Below are positions 8,038-16,596 of a stretch of 44,285 nt of DNA, one piece after another. The position numbers and the translations under genes were made by a program. The stretch is from an uncultured Pelagibacteraceae bacterium (GTDB taxonomy: Bacteria > Pseudomonadota > Alphaproteobacteria > Pelagibacterales > Pelagibacteraceae). The DNA is taken from assembly GCA_902532225.1 (NCBI GenBank), contig CACAHI010000006.1:1-44285 (forward strand), in the 5' to 3' direction. Numbering within the stretch: position 1 is the stretch's first letter; each line of letters starts with the position of its first letter. The notes beneath the pieces are model-generated. The model made no database searches. It was not told where the DNA came from and was given only the letters and a program-made list of their open reading frames with translations.

Positions 8038-9150
8038 ATGAATAATTGCTTTATAATACTAGCTGCGGGGAAAAGTAAGAGATTTAAAGGTAAAAAACCT
8101 AAACAATTCAATTTATATAATGGAAAATGTGTAATTCAGCACTCAATTGATAAAGCTAACCAATCAAATTTGTTTAAAAAGATTGTTTTAGTAATTAGTA
8201 AAAACCATAAAAAATATCTTAATGATTTAGTGCTAAAAAATACACTTGTTGCTTTCGGTGGTAAAGAAAGACATTTATCTTCTTTTAATGCTCTTAAAAA
8301 GATCAAAAAATCAAAAATTAATAATGTATTTATTCATGATGCTGCGAGACCAGATTTTGAAATAAGTCTACTAAAAAAACTAAACAAATATCTAAAAAAA
8401 TATAAAGCAGTTATACCGTATGTAAATACATCTAGTTCAACTAAATTAATTTTAAAAGGAAAAATCGAAAATTATGATAGATCTAAGGTTTTGCTTACAC
8501 ACACTCCACAAGCATTTAGATTTGAAGAATTGTATAAAAGATCTTTATCAAATAAAAAAAAAATTACTGATGAATCATCGCTTTATATAGATAATAAAAA
8601 AGAAATTAAATTTATAAAAGATAGTCAAGATAATTTTAAAATCACAAAATCATCTGATATTAAAAATAATAAAATAAATTATGGTATTGGTTTTGATGTA
8701 CATAGACTTGTTCCTGGAAGAAAATTATATTTAGGTGGACTTAAAATTAGATCAACTTTAGGAACTTTGGGTCATTCTGATGGCGATCCGGTTTTACATT
8801 CAGTTATTGATGCAATTCTTGGTGCATGTAAAATGGGCGATCTAGGTCAAAAATTTTCTGACAAAAGTGCAAAATTTAAAAATATTAGATCTACAATTCT
8901 TTTAAAAAAAGTTGTTAAACAAATAAAATTAAAAAAGTATTTTATTAATAATATAGATATAAATATAATTGCGCAAAAACCTAAAATACAAAAATATAAA
9001 AAAAAAATGATAAAAATAATTTCAAAACTTTGCAATATTTCAGAAAATCAAATTAATATAAAAGGTAAAACAACTGAAAAGTTAGGAGTTATTGGAAAGG
9101 AAAAAGCTATAGCTTGCGAAGTAATAGCTTCCGTTATTAGAAATGCTTAA
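8038..9150 (+). CDS. ispDF: Bifunctional IspD/IspF (MEP isoprenoid pathway)
   Basis: Fused enzyme of the non-mevalonate isoprenoid pathway, a fusion typical of alphaproteobacteria. The N-terminal half (about 1-210) is IspD, which makes CDP-methylerythritol from MEP and CTP: ILAAGKSKRFKGKKPKQF nucleotide-binding loop, GGKERHLSSFNAL, IHDAARP and THTPQAF. The C-terminal half (about 215-370) is IspF, the cyclodiphosphate synthase: GIGFDVHRLVPGRKLYLGG with the metal-binding D-x-H, GHSDGDPVLHSVIDAILGA, and GKTTEKLGVIGKEKAIAC. All expected catalytic motifs are present. Dxr of the same pathway is encoded further along in this window. It overlaps pgpA by 8 nt. Confidence 0.97.
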   Translation: MNNCFIILAAGKSKRFKGKKPKQFNLYNGKCVIQHSIDKANQSNLFKKIVLVISKNHKKYLNDLVLKNTLVAFGGKERHLSSFNALKKIKKSKINNVFIHDAARPDFEISLLKKLNKYLKKYKAVIPYVNTSSSTKLILKGKIENYDRSKVLLTHTPQAFRFEELYKRSLSNKKKITDESSLYIDNKKEIKFIKDSQDNFKITKSSDIKNNKINYGIGFDVHRLVPGRKLYLGGLKIRSTLGTLGHSDGDPVLHSVIDAILGACKMGDLGQKFSDKSAKFKNIRSTILLKKVVKQIKLKKYFINNIDINIIAQKPKIQKYKKKMIKIISKLCNISENQINIKGKTTEKLGVIGKEKAIACEVIASVIRNA

Positions 9151-9637
9151 AAAAATTAATTTTTTATTTGTTACTTTATTTGGTATTGGGAAAATTAGTA
9201 AAATACCAGGTAGTATTGCATCATTGGTAACTACTGTATTTTTATTTTTTTTATTTCATGTAGTAAATATTTCGGCAAACATTATATTGGCTTCTATTGT
9301 TGTTATTTTTTTCATATCACTATGGTCTGTAAGTATTTTTATAAAGTCTCTGGATAACAAAGATCCAAATGAAGTAGTCATTGATGAATTTATTGGTCAA
9401 TCAATTCCTATTTGTCTTTATGAAATAGCACATGAAGGCACAAAAGAAACTAGTCAAGTACTAACGTTTTATTTCATAATGTTTATTCTATTTAGAATTT
9501 TTGACATAGTTAAACCCTACCCTGTTAGCTATTATGATAAAAACTTTAAGAACAGTTTTGGTGTCGTGATGGATGATGTCTGTGCTGGATTGTACGTTGT
9601 TGCTGTTCTTGTTTTATATATGGTTATTACTTCATGA
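9143..9637 (+). CDS. pgpA: Phosphatidylglycerophosphatase A
   Basis: Membrane enzyme that dephosphorylates phosphatidylglycerophosphate to phosphatidylglycerol. The family motifs are clear: GIGKISKIPGSIASL near the N-terminus, VIDEFIGQSIP with the metal-binding acidic residues at about 79-89, FRIFDIVKPYPVSYYDK, and FGVVMDDVCAGLYV. Three or four hydrophobic helices span the 164 aa, the usual length. It overlaps both neighbours (8 nt with ispDF, 4 nt ATGA with pncC), indicating one coupled transcript. The product feeds the same phospholipid branch as CdsA, encoded elsewhere in the window. Confidence 0.93.
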   Translation: MLKKINFLFVTLFGIGKISKIPGSIASLVTTVFLFFLFHVVNISANIILASIVVIFFISLWSVSIFIKSLDNKDPNEVVIDEFIGQSIPICLYEIAHEGTKETSQVLTFYFIMFILFRIFDIVKPYPVSYYDKNFKNSFGVVMDDVCAGLYVVAVLVLYMVITS

Positions 9638-10107
9638 TAAAACTAGCAAAAAAAGTAGTTAAATTATTAAGTAAAAAGGGATTAAGAATTTCTTTTGCAG
9701 AGTCTTGTACAGGTGGTTTGCTTTCAAGTTCAATTACTTCAATAAGTGGTTCTTCTAAAGTTTTTACTCTTGGATTTGTTACATATTCAAATCTAGCAAA
9801 AATTAATATTCTCAAAGTTCCTAAAAAAATATTAATAAAACATGGCGCTGTAAGTTACGAAACTTGTTCATCTATGGTTAAAAATATAAACAAAATTAGC
9901 AAAACTAATATTTCTTTATCAATTACTGGAGTTGCTGGACCTAAAGGTGGAACTAGAGAAAAACCTATAGGTTTAGTATTTATTGGTATTAAAAAAGGCA
10001 ATAAAACTTTGGTTAAAAAATTCCTTTTTAAAAATAAAAAAAGATCATCAATTCAAAAAGCGACTGTAAATAAAGCTTTAAATTTAATTTTAAGTTTTGC
10101 TAAATAA
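9634..10107 (+). CDS. pncC: CinA C-terminal domain protein / NMN amidase
   Basis: Stand-alone CinA C-terminal domain of 157 aa, the size of the nicotinamide-nucleotide amidase PncC, which deamidates NMN for pyridine-nucleotide recycling. Diagnostic motifs are ISFAESCTGGLLSSSITSISGSSKVF (ESCTGG with the catalytic Ser/Thr region) and SITGVAGPKGGTREKPIGLVFIG. The N-terminal MoaB-like domain of full CinA is absent, as in many alphaproteobacteria. Activity is inferred from the family. The 3' end overlaps the convergent ratA gene by 18 nt. Confidence 0.9.
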   Translation: MIKLAKKVVKLLSKKGLRISFAESCTGGLLSSSITSISGSSKVFTLGFVTYSNLAKINILKVPKKILIKHGAVSYETCSSMVKNINKISKTNISLSITGVAGPKGGTREKPIGLVFIGIKKGNKTLVKKFLFKNKKRSSIQKATVNKALNLILSFAK

Positions 10108-10539
10108 TTCCTCTGCTCTTTTTTCAAAAGAATCAGCAATTTTATCTAAACCAAATTGAAATGATTTAGTCATAATCATATTTAAAAATTCATTTTTTAG
10201 TTCAAAATCAACTTCAAAAGAAACCTCGGTAGTTTTATTTAGTTGTTTAAAATGCCATCTGTTTTCAAGGTGTTTCAATGGTCCATCAAGATTAGTTACG
10301 AATATAGTATCATCTTTTTTATTATATTTAACATCGCTTTTATAAGTGTCTTTTAGTGGCCCTTTACCAATAGTAAGATCTGCTATCATCAATATTAAAT
10401 CGCCTTGTTCTTTTTTTTCGTGAACTTTAGAGTCCAAGCAAAAAGGGACAAAAAGTGGATATTTATCTACATCAAGAACTAAATCAATTAGCTGTTTTTT
10501 TTCACATTCAATTGATCTTTTAACTGATGCTTTGGGCAT
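10090..10539 (-). CDS. ratA: RatA/Coq10-type START-domain protein
   Basis: Small START-like (polyketide cyclase/COQ10) protein of 149 aa. The family signature is the N-terminal [29 protein letters not shown], followed by alternating strands and a C-terminal amphipathic helix. In E. coli the relative RatA was described as a toxin acting on ribosome association, whereas mitochondrial and many alphaproteobacterial members act as ubiquinone-binding COQ10-like proteins. Here the conserved setting next to lipA, with a 20-nt overlap, favours a respiratory housekeeping role over a toxin. No antitoxin partner is adjacent. Confidence 0.85.
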   Translation of the reverse strand: MPKASVKRSIECEKKQLIDLVLDVDKYPLFVPFCLDSKVHEKKEQGDLILMIADLTIGKGPLKDTYKSDVKYNKKDDTIFVTNLDGPLKHLENRWHFKQLNKTTEVSFEVDFELKNEFLNMIMTKSFQFGLDKIADSFEKRAEELFSKT

Positions 10540-11458
10540 TAGTTTGATCTATTCTATTTTTTTTGAGTTTAGCAAAGTCTTCGTCGGCGTGATAAGAAGA
10601 TCTTGTTAATGGCGATGATGATACTAGCAGAAATCCTTTTGATTTTGCTGCAACTTCTAATTCTTCAAACTCTTCTGGATTATAATATCTGTTAAGAGGA
10701 TGGTGTTTGACGGAAGGTTGTAAATATTGACCTATTGTTAAAAAATCAACTTCAGCAGATTTAAGATCATCCATTACTTGTAAAATTTCTTCTTTATTTT
10801 CTCCCAAACCAACCATTAATCCAGATTTAGTAAATATATTTTTATCAATTTTTTTTGCATTCTTTAAAAGTTCTAATGAAGCAAAGTATCTAGATCCTGG
10901 CCTAACTTTTCTATAAAGTCCTGGTACTGTTTCTATATTATGATTAAAAACATCTGGTTTAGCCTCTATAACTTTTTTATATGAATCTCCCTTTCTTAAA
11001 AAATCAGGTGTTAAAACTTCTATAGTTGTACTTGGATTATTTTTTCTTGTTTCAACTATAACATCATGAAAATGATTAGCTCCGCCATCGTGCAGATCAT
11101 CTCTGTCAACCGATGTTATTACTGCATGTTTTAAATTTAATTTTTTAATAGCAGAAGAAATTTTATTTGGCTCAAGCGGATCTAAAGGTTTAGGTTTACC
11201 AGTAATAACGTCACAAAAGGCACATGCTCTCGTGCAAGTATCACCCATAATTAAAAATGTTGCGTGTCTTTTACTCCAGCATTCGGTAATATTTGGACAG
11301 TTAGCCTCTTGGCAAACAGTTTTTAGTTTATATTGATTAACAATACTTTTTGTGGAAAAAAATTCTTGGCTATTAACAATTTTTGATCTGATCCAATTAG
11401 GTTTTTTTTTAATCGGATTAATTGGTTTATTAACTTTTTCTGGATGTCTAATTGTCAT
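10520..11458 (-). CDS. lipA: Lipoyl synthase
   Basis: Radical-SAM enzyme that inserts two sulfurs into octanoyl groups on lipoyl domains of 2-oxoacid dehydrogenases and the glycine cleavage H protein. Both iron-sulfur cluster sites are intact: the auxiliary cluster motif [12 protein letters not shown] and the radical-SAM motif CTRACAFC. The C-terminal serine-containing RSSYHADE supplies the auxiliary cluster serine ligand. The 312 aa length is normal. In many alphaproteobacteria pdhABC and lpd lie just upstream; here lipA directly overlaps ftsB by 11 nt, so those genes are absent from this position. Confidence 0.97.
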   Translation of the reverse strand: MTIRHPEKVNKPINPIKKKPNWIRSKIVNSQEFFSTKSIVNQYKLKTVCQEANCPNITECWSKRHATFLIMGDTCTRACAFCDVITGKPKPLDPLEPNKISSAIKKLNLKHAVITSVDRDDLHDGGANHFHDVIVETRKNNPSTTIEVLTPDFLRKGDSYKKVIEAKPDVFNHNIETVPGLYRKVRPGSRYFASLELLKNAKKIDKNIFTKSGLMVGLGENKEEILQVMDDLKSAEVDFLTIGQYLQPSVKHHPLNRYYNPEEFEELEVAAKSKGFLLVSSSPLTRSSYHADEDFAKLKKNRIDQTNAQSIS

Positions 11459-11750
11459 TATTTTTAATTATATAGGTCGTTTCACCTTTTTTACCATAGA
11501 GAAATTTCTCTCTTATTAAAATTTCAACATAATCTAAATCTAAATTATCTGATAAAAGTGAATTTTTGTACTCAATATCAGATATTTTATTGATTAACTT
11601 CTTTTCTTCAATTTCTAGATTTCTAAGATCATTTTTTTTTTTAGTAAAAGATATTAAACCTCTCTCTCCACCTAATAAATTAATTATGAAATATAAAAGT
11701 AAAAAGGACAAAAGTATTTTTAAATAATTTTTTTTTACTTTTTGAAACAT
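11448..11750 (-). CDS. ftsB: FtsB/DivIC septum protein
   Basis: Small bitopic division protein of 100 aa. A short basic cytoplasmic start is followed by one membrane helix ([17 protein letters not shown], about 11-28) and then a charged coiled coil ([22 protein letters not shown]) in the periplasm. Near the C-terminus [18 protein letters not shown] matches the conserved FtsB end. In the family it forms a complex with FtsL and FtsQ at the divisome. Its position directly after eno is the classic alphaproteobacterial and proteobacterial eno-ftsB pair. Sequence identity is low by nature, so the call rests on topology plus context. Confidence 0.85.
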   Translation of the reverse strand: MFQKVKKNYLKILLSFLLLYFIINLLGGERGLISFTKKKNDLRNLEIEEKKLINKISDIEYKNSLLSDNLDLDYVEILIREKFLYGKKGETTYIIKNNDN

Positions 11751-11752
11751 AT

Positions 11753-13006
11753 TTAGAGTTTATGCATTTTTGCTTTAGTTCCAAGATTTTCTTCAATTCT
11801 TAACAATTGATTATATTTAGCTACTCTTTCTGATCTTGCTAGTGACCCAGTTTTAATTTGACTAGAATTAGTTCCTACAGCTAAATCTGCAATGAATGTA
11901 TCTTCACTATCACCAGATCTATGAGAAATAATTGTTTTATACCCAATGATTTGAGCAAATTTTATAACTTCCAATGTTTCAGAAACTGTACCTATTTGAT
12001 TTAATTTGATTAATATTGAATTAGAAGAATTATTTAAAAATCCAATTTTTAACCTTTCTAAATTCGTAACATATAAATCATCACCTACTATTTGAACTTT
12101 TTTTACAGATTTCATAAGGTCATGCCATGCTTTCCAGTCATTTTCAGAGAAAGGGTCCTCTATAGACTTAATTTTGTATTTTTTTACTAATTTTAAATAT
12201 TTTTTAATACTTTCATTTACAGTAATAAATTTGTTAGAGTGAATAGAATATTTACCTTTTTTGATTAATTCGTTAGCAGCAACATCAAGACAAATAGAAA
12301 TATGTTTACCATTGATAAAATCTGATTTTTTTATAGCTTGAGCTATTAATTTGAGAGCGAATTCATTATTAGAAATCATAGGAGCAAAACCACCTTCATC
12401 ACCTACGGAAACTGAAAAACCCTTTCTGTGAATTATTTTTTTTAAATTTTGAATAACTACAAAACACATTCTAACTGCTTCGGTAAAATTTTTAGCTCCA
12501 TCTGGTCTAATCATAAACTCTTGGATTCTTAGGCCATTATTTGCATGCACTCCACCATTAATAATATTCATTAATGGATAAGGTAGTTTAAAATTTTTTT
12601 TTTCTAAAAAACATTGATATAAAGGTTTTTTTTTAATTTTTGAAGAAAGTTTTTTAACAGCCATTGATACAGCTAATATTGAATTCGCTCCTAATTTTCT
12701 CTTTTGTTTTGTTCCATCTAAATTTATTAGTATGCTGTCAATTTTTTCCTGATTATGAATATTTTGATTGATTATTTTTTTTGAAATTTTTTTATTGATT
12801 AATTCAACAGCTTTCAAAACACTTTTGCCTAGGTATCTTTTGTTAGATTTATCTCTTTTTTCAAAAGCTTCGTAAGTACCTGTGGATGCTCCTGATGGGC
12901 ATATTGCTGATGCGCTTAGATTATTTGAAAATACTTCGGCTTCGATGGTAGGATTTCCTCTACTATCAAAAACCTGTCGAGCTTTAACTCGAAATATCTT
13001 ATTCAT
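11753..13006 (-). CDS. eno: Enolase
   Basis: Glycolytic enzyme interconverting 2-phosphoglycerate and phosphoenolpyruvate, and a component of RNA degradosomes in some bacteria. Visible landmarks include ARQVFDSRGNPTIEAEV, PSGASTGTYEAFEKRD, NGGVHANNGLRIQEFMI, SVGDEGGFAP (catalytic Glu region), SIEDPF (metal ligands), GDDLYVTN, LIKLNQIGT (catalytic Lys) and SHRSGDSEDTFIADLAVG. The 417 aa length is slightly below the usual 425-430 but no motif is missing. It abuts kdsA, leaving no gap, and precedes ftsB by 2 nt. Confidence 0.98.
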   Translation of the reverse strand: MNKIFRVKARQVFDSRGNPTIEAEVFSNNLSASAICPSGASTGTYEAFEKRDKSNKRYLGKSVLKAVELINKKISKKIINQNIHNQEKIDSILINLDGTKQKRKLGANSILAVSMAVKKLSSKIKKKPLYQCFLEKKNFKLPYPLMNIINGGVHANNGLRIQEFMIRPDGAKNFTEAVRMCFVVIQNLKKIIHRKGFSVSVGDEGGFAPMISNNEFALKLIAQAIKKSDFINGKHISICLDVAANELIKKGKYSIHSNKFITVNESIKKYLKLVKKYKIKSIEDPFSENDWKAWHDLMKSVKKVQIVGDDLYVTNLERLKIGFLNNSSNSILIKLNQIGTVSETLEVIKFAQIIGYKTIISHRSGDSEDTFIADLAVGTNSSQIKTGSLARSERVAKYNQLLRIEENLGTKAKMHKL

Positions 13007-13831
13007 TTATTTTTTAACTAAATTATCAATTTCAAAAAGTTGATTAACTAAATTTTCTAATTTATTTAATGGAACCATATTTGGTCCATCAGATGGTGCA
13101 TTGTCAGGATCTTGATGAGTTTCTATAAATACTCCAGCTACTCCAACTGCAACAGCTGCTCTTGCTAAATGTTCTACAAATTCTCTTTGGCCTCCGCTTT
13201 TTTCACCCATTCCTCCAGGTTGTTGTACAGAATGTGTTGCATCAAAAATTACTGGATAACCATTCTTAGCCATTATAGGAAGTGATCTCATATCTGATAC
13301 TAATGTGTTGTATCCAAAACTAGCACCGCGCTCGGTGACTAAAATATTATTATTTCCTGAGTCAGAAATTTTTTTAGTTACATTAACCATGTCCCAAGGA
13401 GCAAGAAACTGGCCTTTTTTTACATTTATAATTTTTTTAGTTTTTGCCGCTGCAACTAAAAGATCTGTTTGTCTGCATAAAAAAGCAGGTATTTGAAGAA
13501 CATCTACATGTTCAGCAACTTGTGAACACTGTTCTTCATTATGGATATCGGTTAAAATTGGAACATTTAATTCTTTTTTTATTTTATTAAATACTGGTAA
13601 CGATTTCTCAAGGCCGGCTCCTCTTTTTCCTTTTATACTTGTTCTGTTTGCTTTATCGAAAGATGTTTTATAAATAAAACCGATTTTAAATTTATCAGCA
13701 ATTTCTTTGATTTTTCCAGCCATATCCATAGCATGCTGCTCAGATTCAAGCTGACATGGTCCTGCTATTAAAGAAATTCTCTTATTATTAGAAATTTCTA
13801 TACCATTACAATTAATTATTTTGTTTTCCAT
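13007..13831 (-). CDS. kdsA: KDO-8-phosphate synthase
   Basis: Condenses phosphoenolpyruvate with arabinose-5-phosphate to make KDO-8-phosphate, the precursor of the LPS inner-core sugar. Motifs are [18 protein letters not shown] near the N-terminus, [62 protein letters not shown] and [18 protein letters not shown]. At 274 aa it is close to typical. Together with the lpx genes in this window it shows the organism builds a KDO-lipid A type envelope. It shares one base with the pyrG stop. Confidence 0.97.
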   Translation of the reverse strand: MENKIINCNGIEISNNKRISLIAGPCQLESEQHAMDMAGKIKEIADKFKIGFIYKTSFDKANRTSIKGKRGAGLEKSLPVFNKIKKELNVPILTDIHNEEQCSQVAEHVDVLQIPAFLCRQTDLLVAAAKTKKIINVKKGQFLAPWDMVNVTKKISDSGNNNILVTERGASFGYNTLVSDMRSLPIMAKNGYPVIFDATHSVQQPGGMGEKSGGQREFVEHLARAAVAVGVAGVFIETHQDPDNAPSDGPNMVPLNKLENLVNQLFEIDNLVKK

Positions 13832-15444
13832 TAATAAAATTTTGCAGCTTTGATAAATGAAGAGAATAAAGGATGTGGATTTAAAGGTCTAGATTTAAAT
13901 TCTGGATGAAATTGTACTCCAATAAACCATGGATGATTTTTAAGCTCAATTATTTCAGGAAGCTTATTATCTGGTGACATTCCAGAAAAAAGCATACCTT
14001 TCTTTTCAAAACTATTTAAAAATTGATTATTCACTTCGTATCTATGTCTATGCCTTTCAAATATAGATTTGGATTTATATATTTTTTGTATCAAAGAATT
14101 ATGTCTTAATTTAGCTTCGTATAAGCCTAATCTCATTGTCCCTCCTAGATCTATATTTGTTCCTTTTATTAATTTTCCATTTTTATTCCATTCATTTAAA
14201 AGGCCAATAACTGGATAACATTTTTTATCAAGTTCACTGGATCCAGCTTTTTTAATTTTTAAAACATTTCTTGCAAATTCTATAACAGCCATTTGCATAC
14301 CAAAACAGATACCTAAAAAAGGAATTTTATGTTTTCTGGCATAATTGATTGCTGATATTTTACCTTCCGTCCCTCTTTTGCCAAACCCTCCTGGAATTAA
14401 AATTCCAGATACATTTTTTAATAATTTTTTAACTTGAAATGGTTTTAATTTATCAGATTCAATTCTAACTAAATTTACTTTTATATTATTCCTAATTCCT
14501 CCGTGAATTAATGCTTCGTCTAAGGATTTGTAAGCATCTTTTAAATTTACGTATTTTCCAATTATAGCAATATTTACTGTTCTTTTTTTGCTTAATACTG
14601 ATTTAGTTATTTTTTTCCATGGTAACAAATTAACTTTTTTTCTAGCTCTTAATTTAAAATATTTTAAAACCTGTTTATCTAGTTTTTCATTATAAAAACT
14701 TATTGGAGCTTCATAAATTGTTCTAACATCAACTGTTTCTATTACGTTTTCTATTGAAACATTGCAAAACAAAGATATTTTTTTTTTTTGATCTAAAGGT
14801 ATAGATTTCTGTGATCTACAAATAACTATATCTGGTTGTATCCCTAAACTTCTAAGTTCCTTGACAGAATGTTGGGTAGGTTTTGTTTTTATTTCGTCAG
14901 ATGATTTTAAAAACGGTACAAGAGTTAAATGAATAAACAAACTTTTGTTTTTTCCTACTTCATTGGAAAATTGTCTTATAGCTTCAACAAAAGGCAAGCT
15001 TTCAATGTCACCAACCGTACCTCCTATTTCACAAATTACAAAATCTTCATTAGTTATGTCTCCTTTTATAAATTCCTTAATTCTATCTGTGACATGAGGT
15101 ATGACCTGCACAGTCTTTCCTAAATATTTTCCTTTTCGTTCTTTTTGAATAATATCACTATAAATTTTACCTGTAGTTATATTGTCTGATTTTTTTGAAG
15201 ATATATTTGTAAATCTTTCGTAATGACCTAAATCTAAATCGGTTTCAGCACCATCGTCGGTAACAAAAACTTCTCCGTGTTGAAATGGACTCATAGTTCC
15301 TGGATCTACATTTAAATATGGATCCATTTTTCTTACTCTAACTTTGTAACCCTGTGATTTTAGTAGATATGCTAAAGATGCAGATGATAAACCCTTCCCG
15401 AGTGATGAGACCACGCCGCCTGTCACAAATATAAATCGCGCCAT
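13831..15444 (-). CDS. pyrG: CTP synthase
   Basis: Makes CTP from UTP using glutamine-derived ammonia. The synthetase domain starts [23 protein letters not shown], with [38 protein letters not shown] following. The C-terminal class-I amidotransferase domain has GGFGKRG, the nucleophile Cys in FLGICFGMQ, and the His/Glu dyad in [10 protein letters not shown]. The 537 aa length is normal. A run of 12 A residues lies in the coding strand within the DQKKKIS segment, kept in frame. The product CTP is used by IspD, CdsA and KDO activation. Confidence 0.98.
   Translation of the reverse strand: MARFIFVTGGVVSSLGKGLSSASLAYLLKSQGYKVRVRKMDPYLNVDPGTMSPFQHGEVFVTDDGAETDLDLGHYERFTNISSKKSDNITTGKIYSDIIQKERKGKYLGKTVQVIPHVTDRIKEFIKGDITNEDFVICEIGGTVGDIESLPFVEAIRQFSNEVGKNKSLFIHLTLVPFLKSSDEIKTKPTQHSVKELRSLGIQPDIVICRSQKSIPLDQKKKISLFCNVSIENVIETVDVRTIYEAPISFYNEKLDKQVLKYFKLRARKKVNLLPWKKITKSVLSKKRTVNIAIIGKYVNLKDAYKSLDEALIHGGIRNNIKVNLVRIESDKLKPFQVKKLLKNVSGILIPGGFGKRGTEGKISAINYARKHKIPFLGICFGMQMAVIEFARNVLKIKKAGSSELDKKCYPVIGLLNEWNKNGKLIKGTNIDLGGTMRLGLYEAKLRHNSLIQKIYKSKSIFERHRHRYEVNNQFLNSFEKKGMLFSGMSPDNKLPEIIELKNHPWFIGVQFHPEFKSRPLNPHPLFSSFIKAAKFY
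14778..14789 (-). other. A12 homopolymer inside pyrG
   Basis: Twelve consecutive A on the coding strand encode the Lys run in DQKKKIS. Such tracts are known sites of polymerase slippage and of sequencing indels. The reading frame is intact here. Confidence 0.6.
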
Positions 15445-15485
15445 GGAAGTATCTTATAGACTTAATTTGTAAAAAATAAAAGTAA

Positions 15486-15788
15486 TTAATTATTATTTTC
15501 TGGTAATTTAGGAACTTCGTTTGAAGAATCTTCAGTTTTATCAATAACAGAAGTGCTAGAAGGTAAATCTTCTCTTGAAATAATAGTTAAACTTAAGGTG
15601 CAAATTATAAATAATGTTGCAACAACTGCTGTAGCTTTTGTAAAAAAGTCACCTGCAGTACGTGAAAACATAAAGCTATCTTGGGAGACACCAATACCTA
15701 GAGCTCCTCCTTCTGACTTTTGGAATAAAATCAATACTACTAAAATTACAGCAAGAATTATATTTATAGTTAAAAGGATATTTTCCAT
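15486..15788 (-). CDS. secG: Preprotein translocase subunit SecG
   Basis: Small inner-membrane subunit of the SecYEG translocon that assists preprotein export. The 100 aa protein has two hydrophobic helices (about 5-22 and 52-71) flanking the conserved LFQKSEGGALGIG segment and SRTAGDFFTKATAVVATLF, the usual SecG hallmarks. The tail is polar and low complexity. It lies between tpiA and pyrG, the standard alphaproteobacterial tpiA-secG-pyrG order, and 5 nt after tpiA. Confidence 0.92.
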   Translation of the reverse strand: MENILLTINIILAVILVVLILFQKSEGGALGIGVSQDSFMFSRTAGDFFTKATAVVATLFIICTLSLTIISREDLPSSTSVIDKTEDSSNEVPKLPENNN

Positions 15789-15793
15789 GTGAG

Positions 15794-16546
15794 CTAGATA
15801 TATGATTTTTTTATTATATCAATGAATTTGTTTGGTTTTTGTGATGCTCCTCCAATTAAAAAACCATCAATATTTTTAATTTTACTTAAAAATTTAATAT
15901 TTTTATCGTTAACAGACCCTCCATAAAGAATTTTAAATTGAATGTGTTTTTTAACATTTTTTAATATTAACTTTATTGACTCAATATTTTTAAATAATTC
16001 TCTTTCTGACAGGATTCTGCCAGTTCCTATTGACCAAATAGGTTCGTAGGCTATCAATATTTTGTTATAATTTTTTACTTTATTTAAACCTTTTTTGATT
16101 TGATAAGATAATATTTTTTTAGTTAAGTTTTTTTTTTTTTGCTTTAAATTTTCACCAACACAAAAAATAACATTTAAATTATTATTTAACGAAGATAATA
16201 TTTTTTTATTTATTTTGATATCTGTATCTCCACTTTCTCTTTGTTCAGAGTGGCCAACAATTACATATTGAGAACCAATTTGTTTAATCATTTTTGAACT
16301 TACAAAACCAGTGTAAGGTCCTTCTCCATCTATAAAATGACAATTTTGAGCACCAACTTTAATATTGGTGTTTTTAAGTTTTTTTATAAAATCTCCTAAA
16401 ATAGTGTAAGGTGGACAATATATAATTTTTGCTCTTTTAAATTTTGATATTTTTGAAATCTTAATTACTTTATTTAAGGAATTAACTGATTTTTTATCAC
16501 CATACATTTTCCAATTTGCAACAAAATATTTATATTTATTTGTCAT
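15794..16546 (-). CDS. tpiA: Triose-phosphate isomerase
   Basis: Interconverts dihydroxyacetone phosphate and glyceraldehyde-3-phosphate. Catalytic Lys is in NWKMYGDK near the N-terminus, catalytic His in VGHSEQRESGDTD, catalytic Glu in AYEPIWSIGTG (loop 6), and phosphate-binding glycines in LYGGSVN and FLIGGASQ. The 250 aa length is normal. It heads the minus operon tpiA-secG-pyrG-kdsA-eno-ftsB-lipA-ratA and is divergent from the ppiD-like gene across 50 bp. A run of 13 A on the coding strand (encoding QKKKN) lies within the gene, in frame. Confidence 0.97.
   Translation of the reverse strand: MTNKYKYFVANWKMYGDKKSVNSLNKVIKISKISKFKRAKIIYCPPYTILGDFIKKLKNTNIKVGAQNCHFIDGEGPYTGFVSSKMIKQIGSQYVIVGHSEQRESGDTDIKINKKILSSLNNNLNVIFCVGENLKQKKKNLTKKILSYQIKKGLNKVKNYNKILIAYEPIWSIGTGRILSERELFKNIESIKLILKNVKKHIQFKILYGGSVNDKNIKFLSKIKNIDGFLIGGASQKPNKFIDIIKKSYI
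16128..16140 (-). other. A13 homopolymer inside tpiA
   Basis: Thirteen consecutive A on the coding strand fall in the Lys run of LKQKKKNLT; it is the longest homopolymer I noticed in the window. The frame is intact. It is a candidate slippage site for RNA polymerase or an indel hotspot. Confidence 0.6.
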
Positions 16547-16558
16547 ATAAAGATTTTT

Positions 16559-16570
16559 AATCTATAGATT
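16559..16570. promoter_or_regulatory. 12-bp palindrome in tpiA/ppiD divergent gap
   Basis: AATCTATAGATT is perfectly symmetric and sits near the middle of the 50-bp divergent gap that must hold both promoters. It could be an operator or chance; no matching second copy was found by eye. Confidence 0.2.
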
Positions 16571-16596
16571 TGTTTTTATACATCAACTATTAAAAA

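Noticed and set aside
10090-10539. ratA as part of a toxin-antitoxin module
   Set aside because: There is no partner gene, and the lipA-ratA order is a conserved housekeeping arrangement in alphaproteobacteria.
15338-15544. 68-aa minus-strand ORF across the pyrG/secG junction
   Set aside because: It overlaps the start of pyrG in another frame and the end of secG; no conserved motif, and both real genes explain the sequence.
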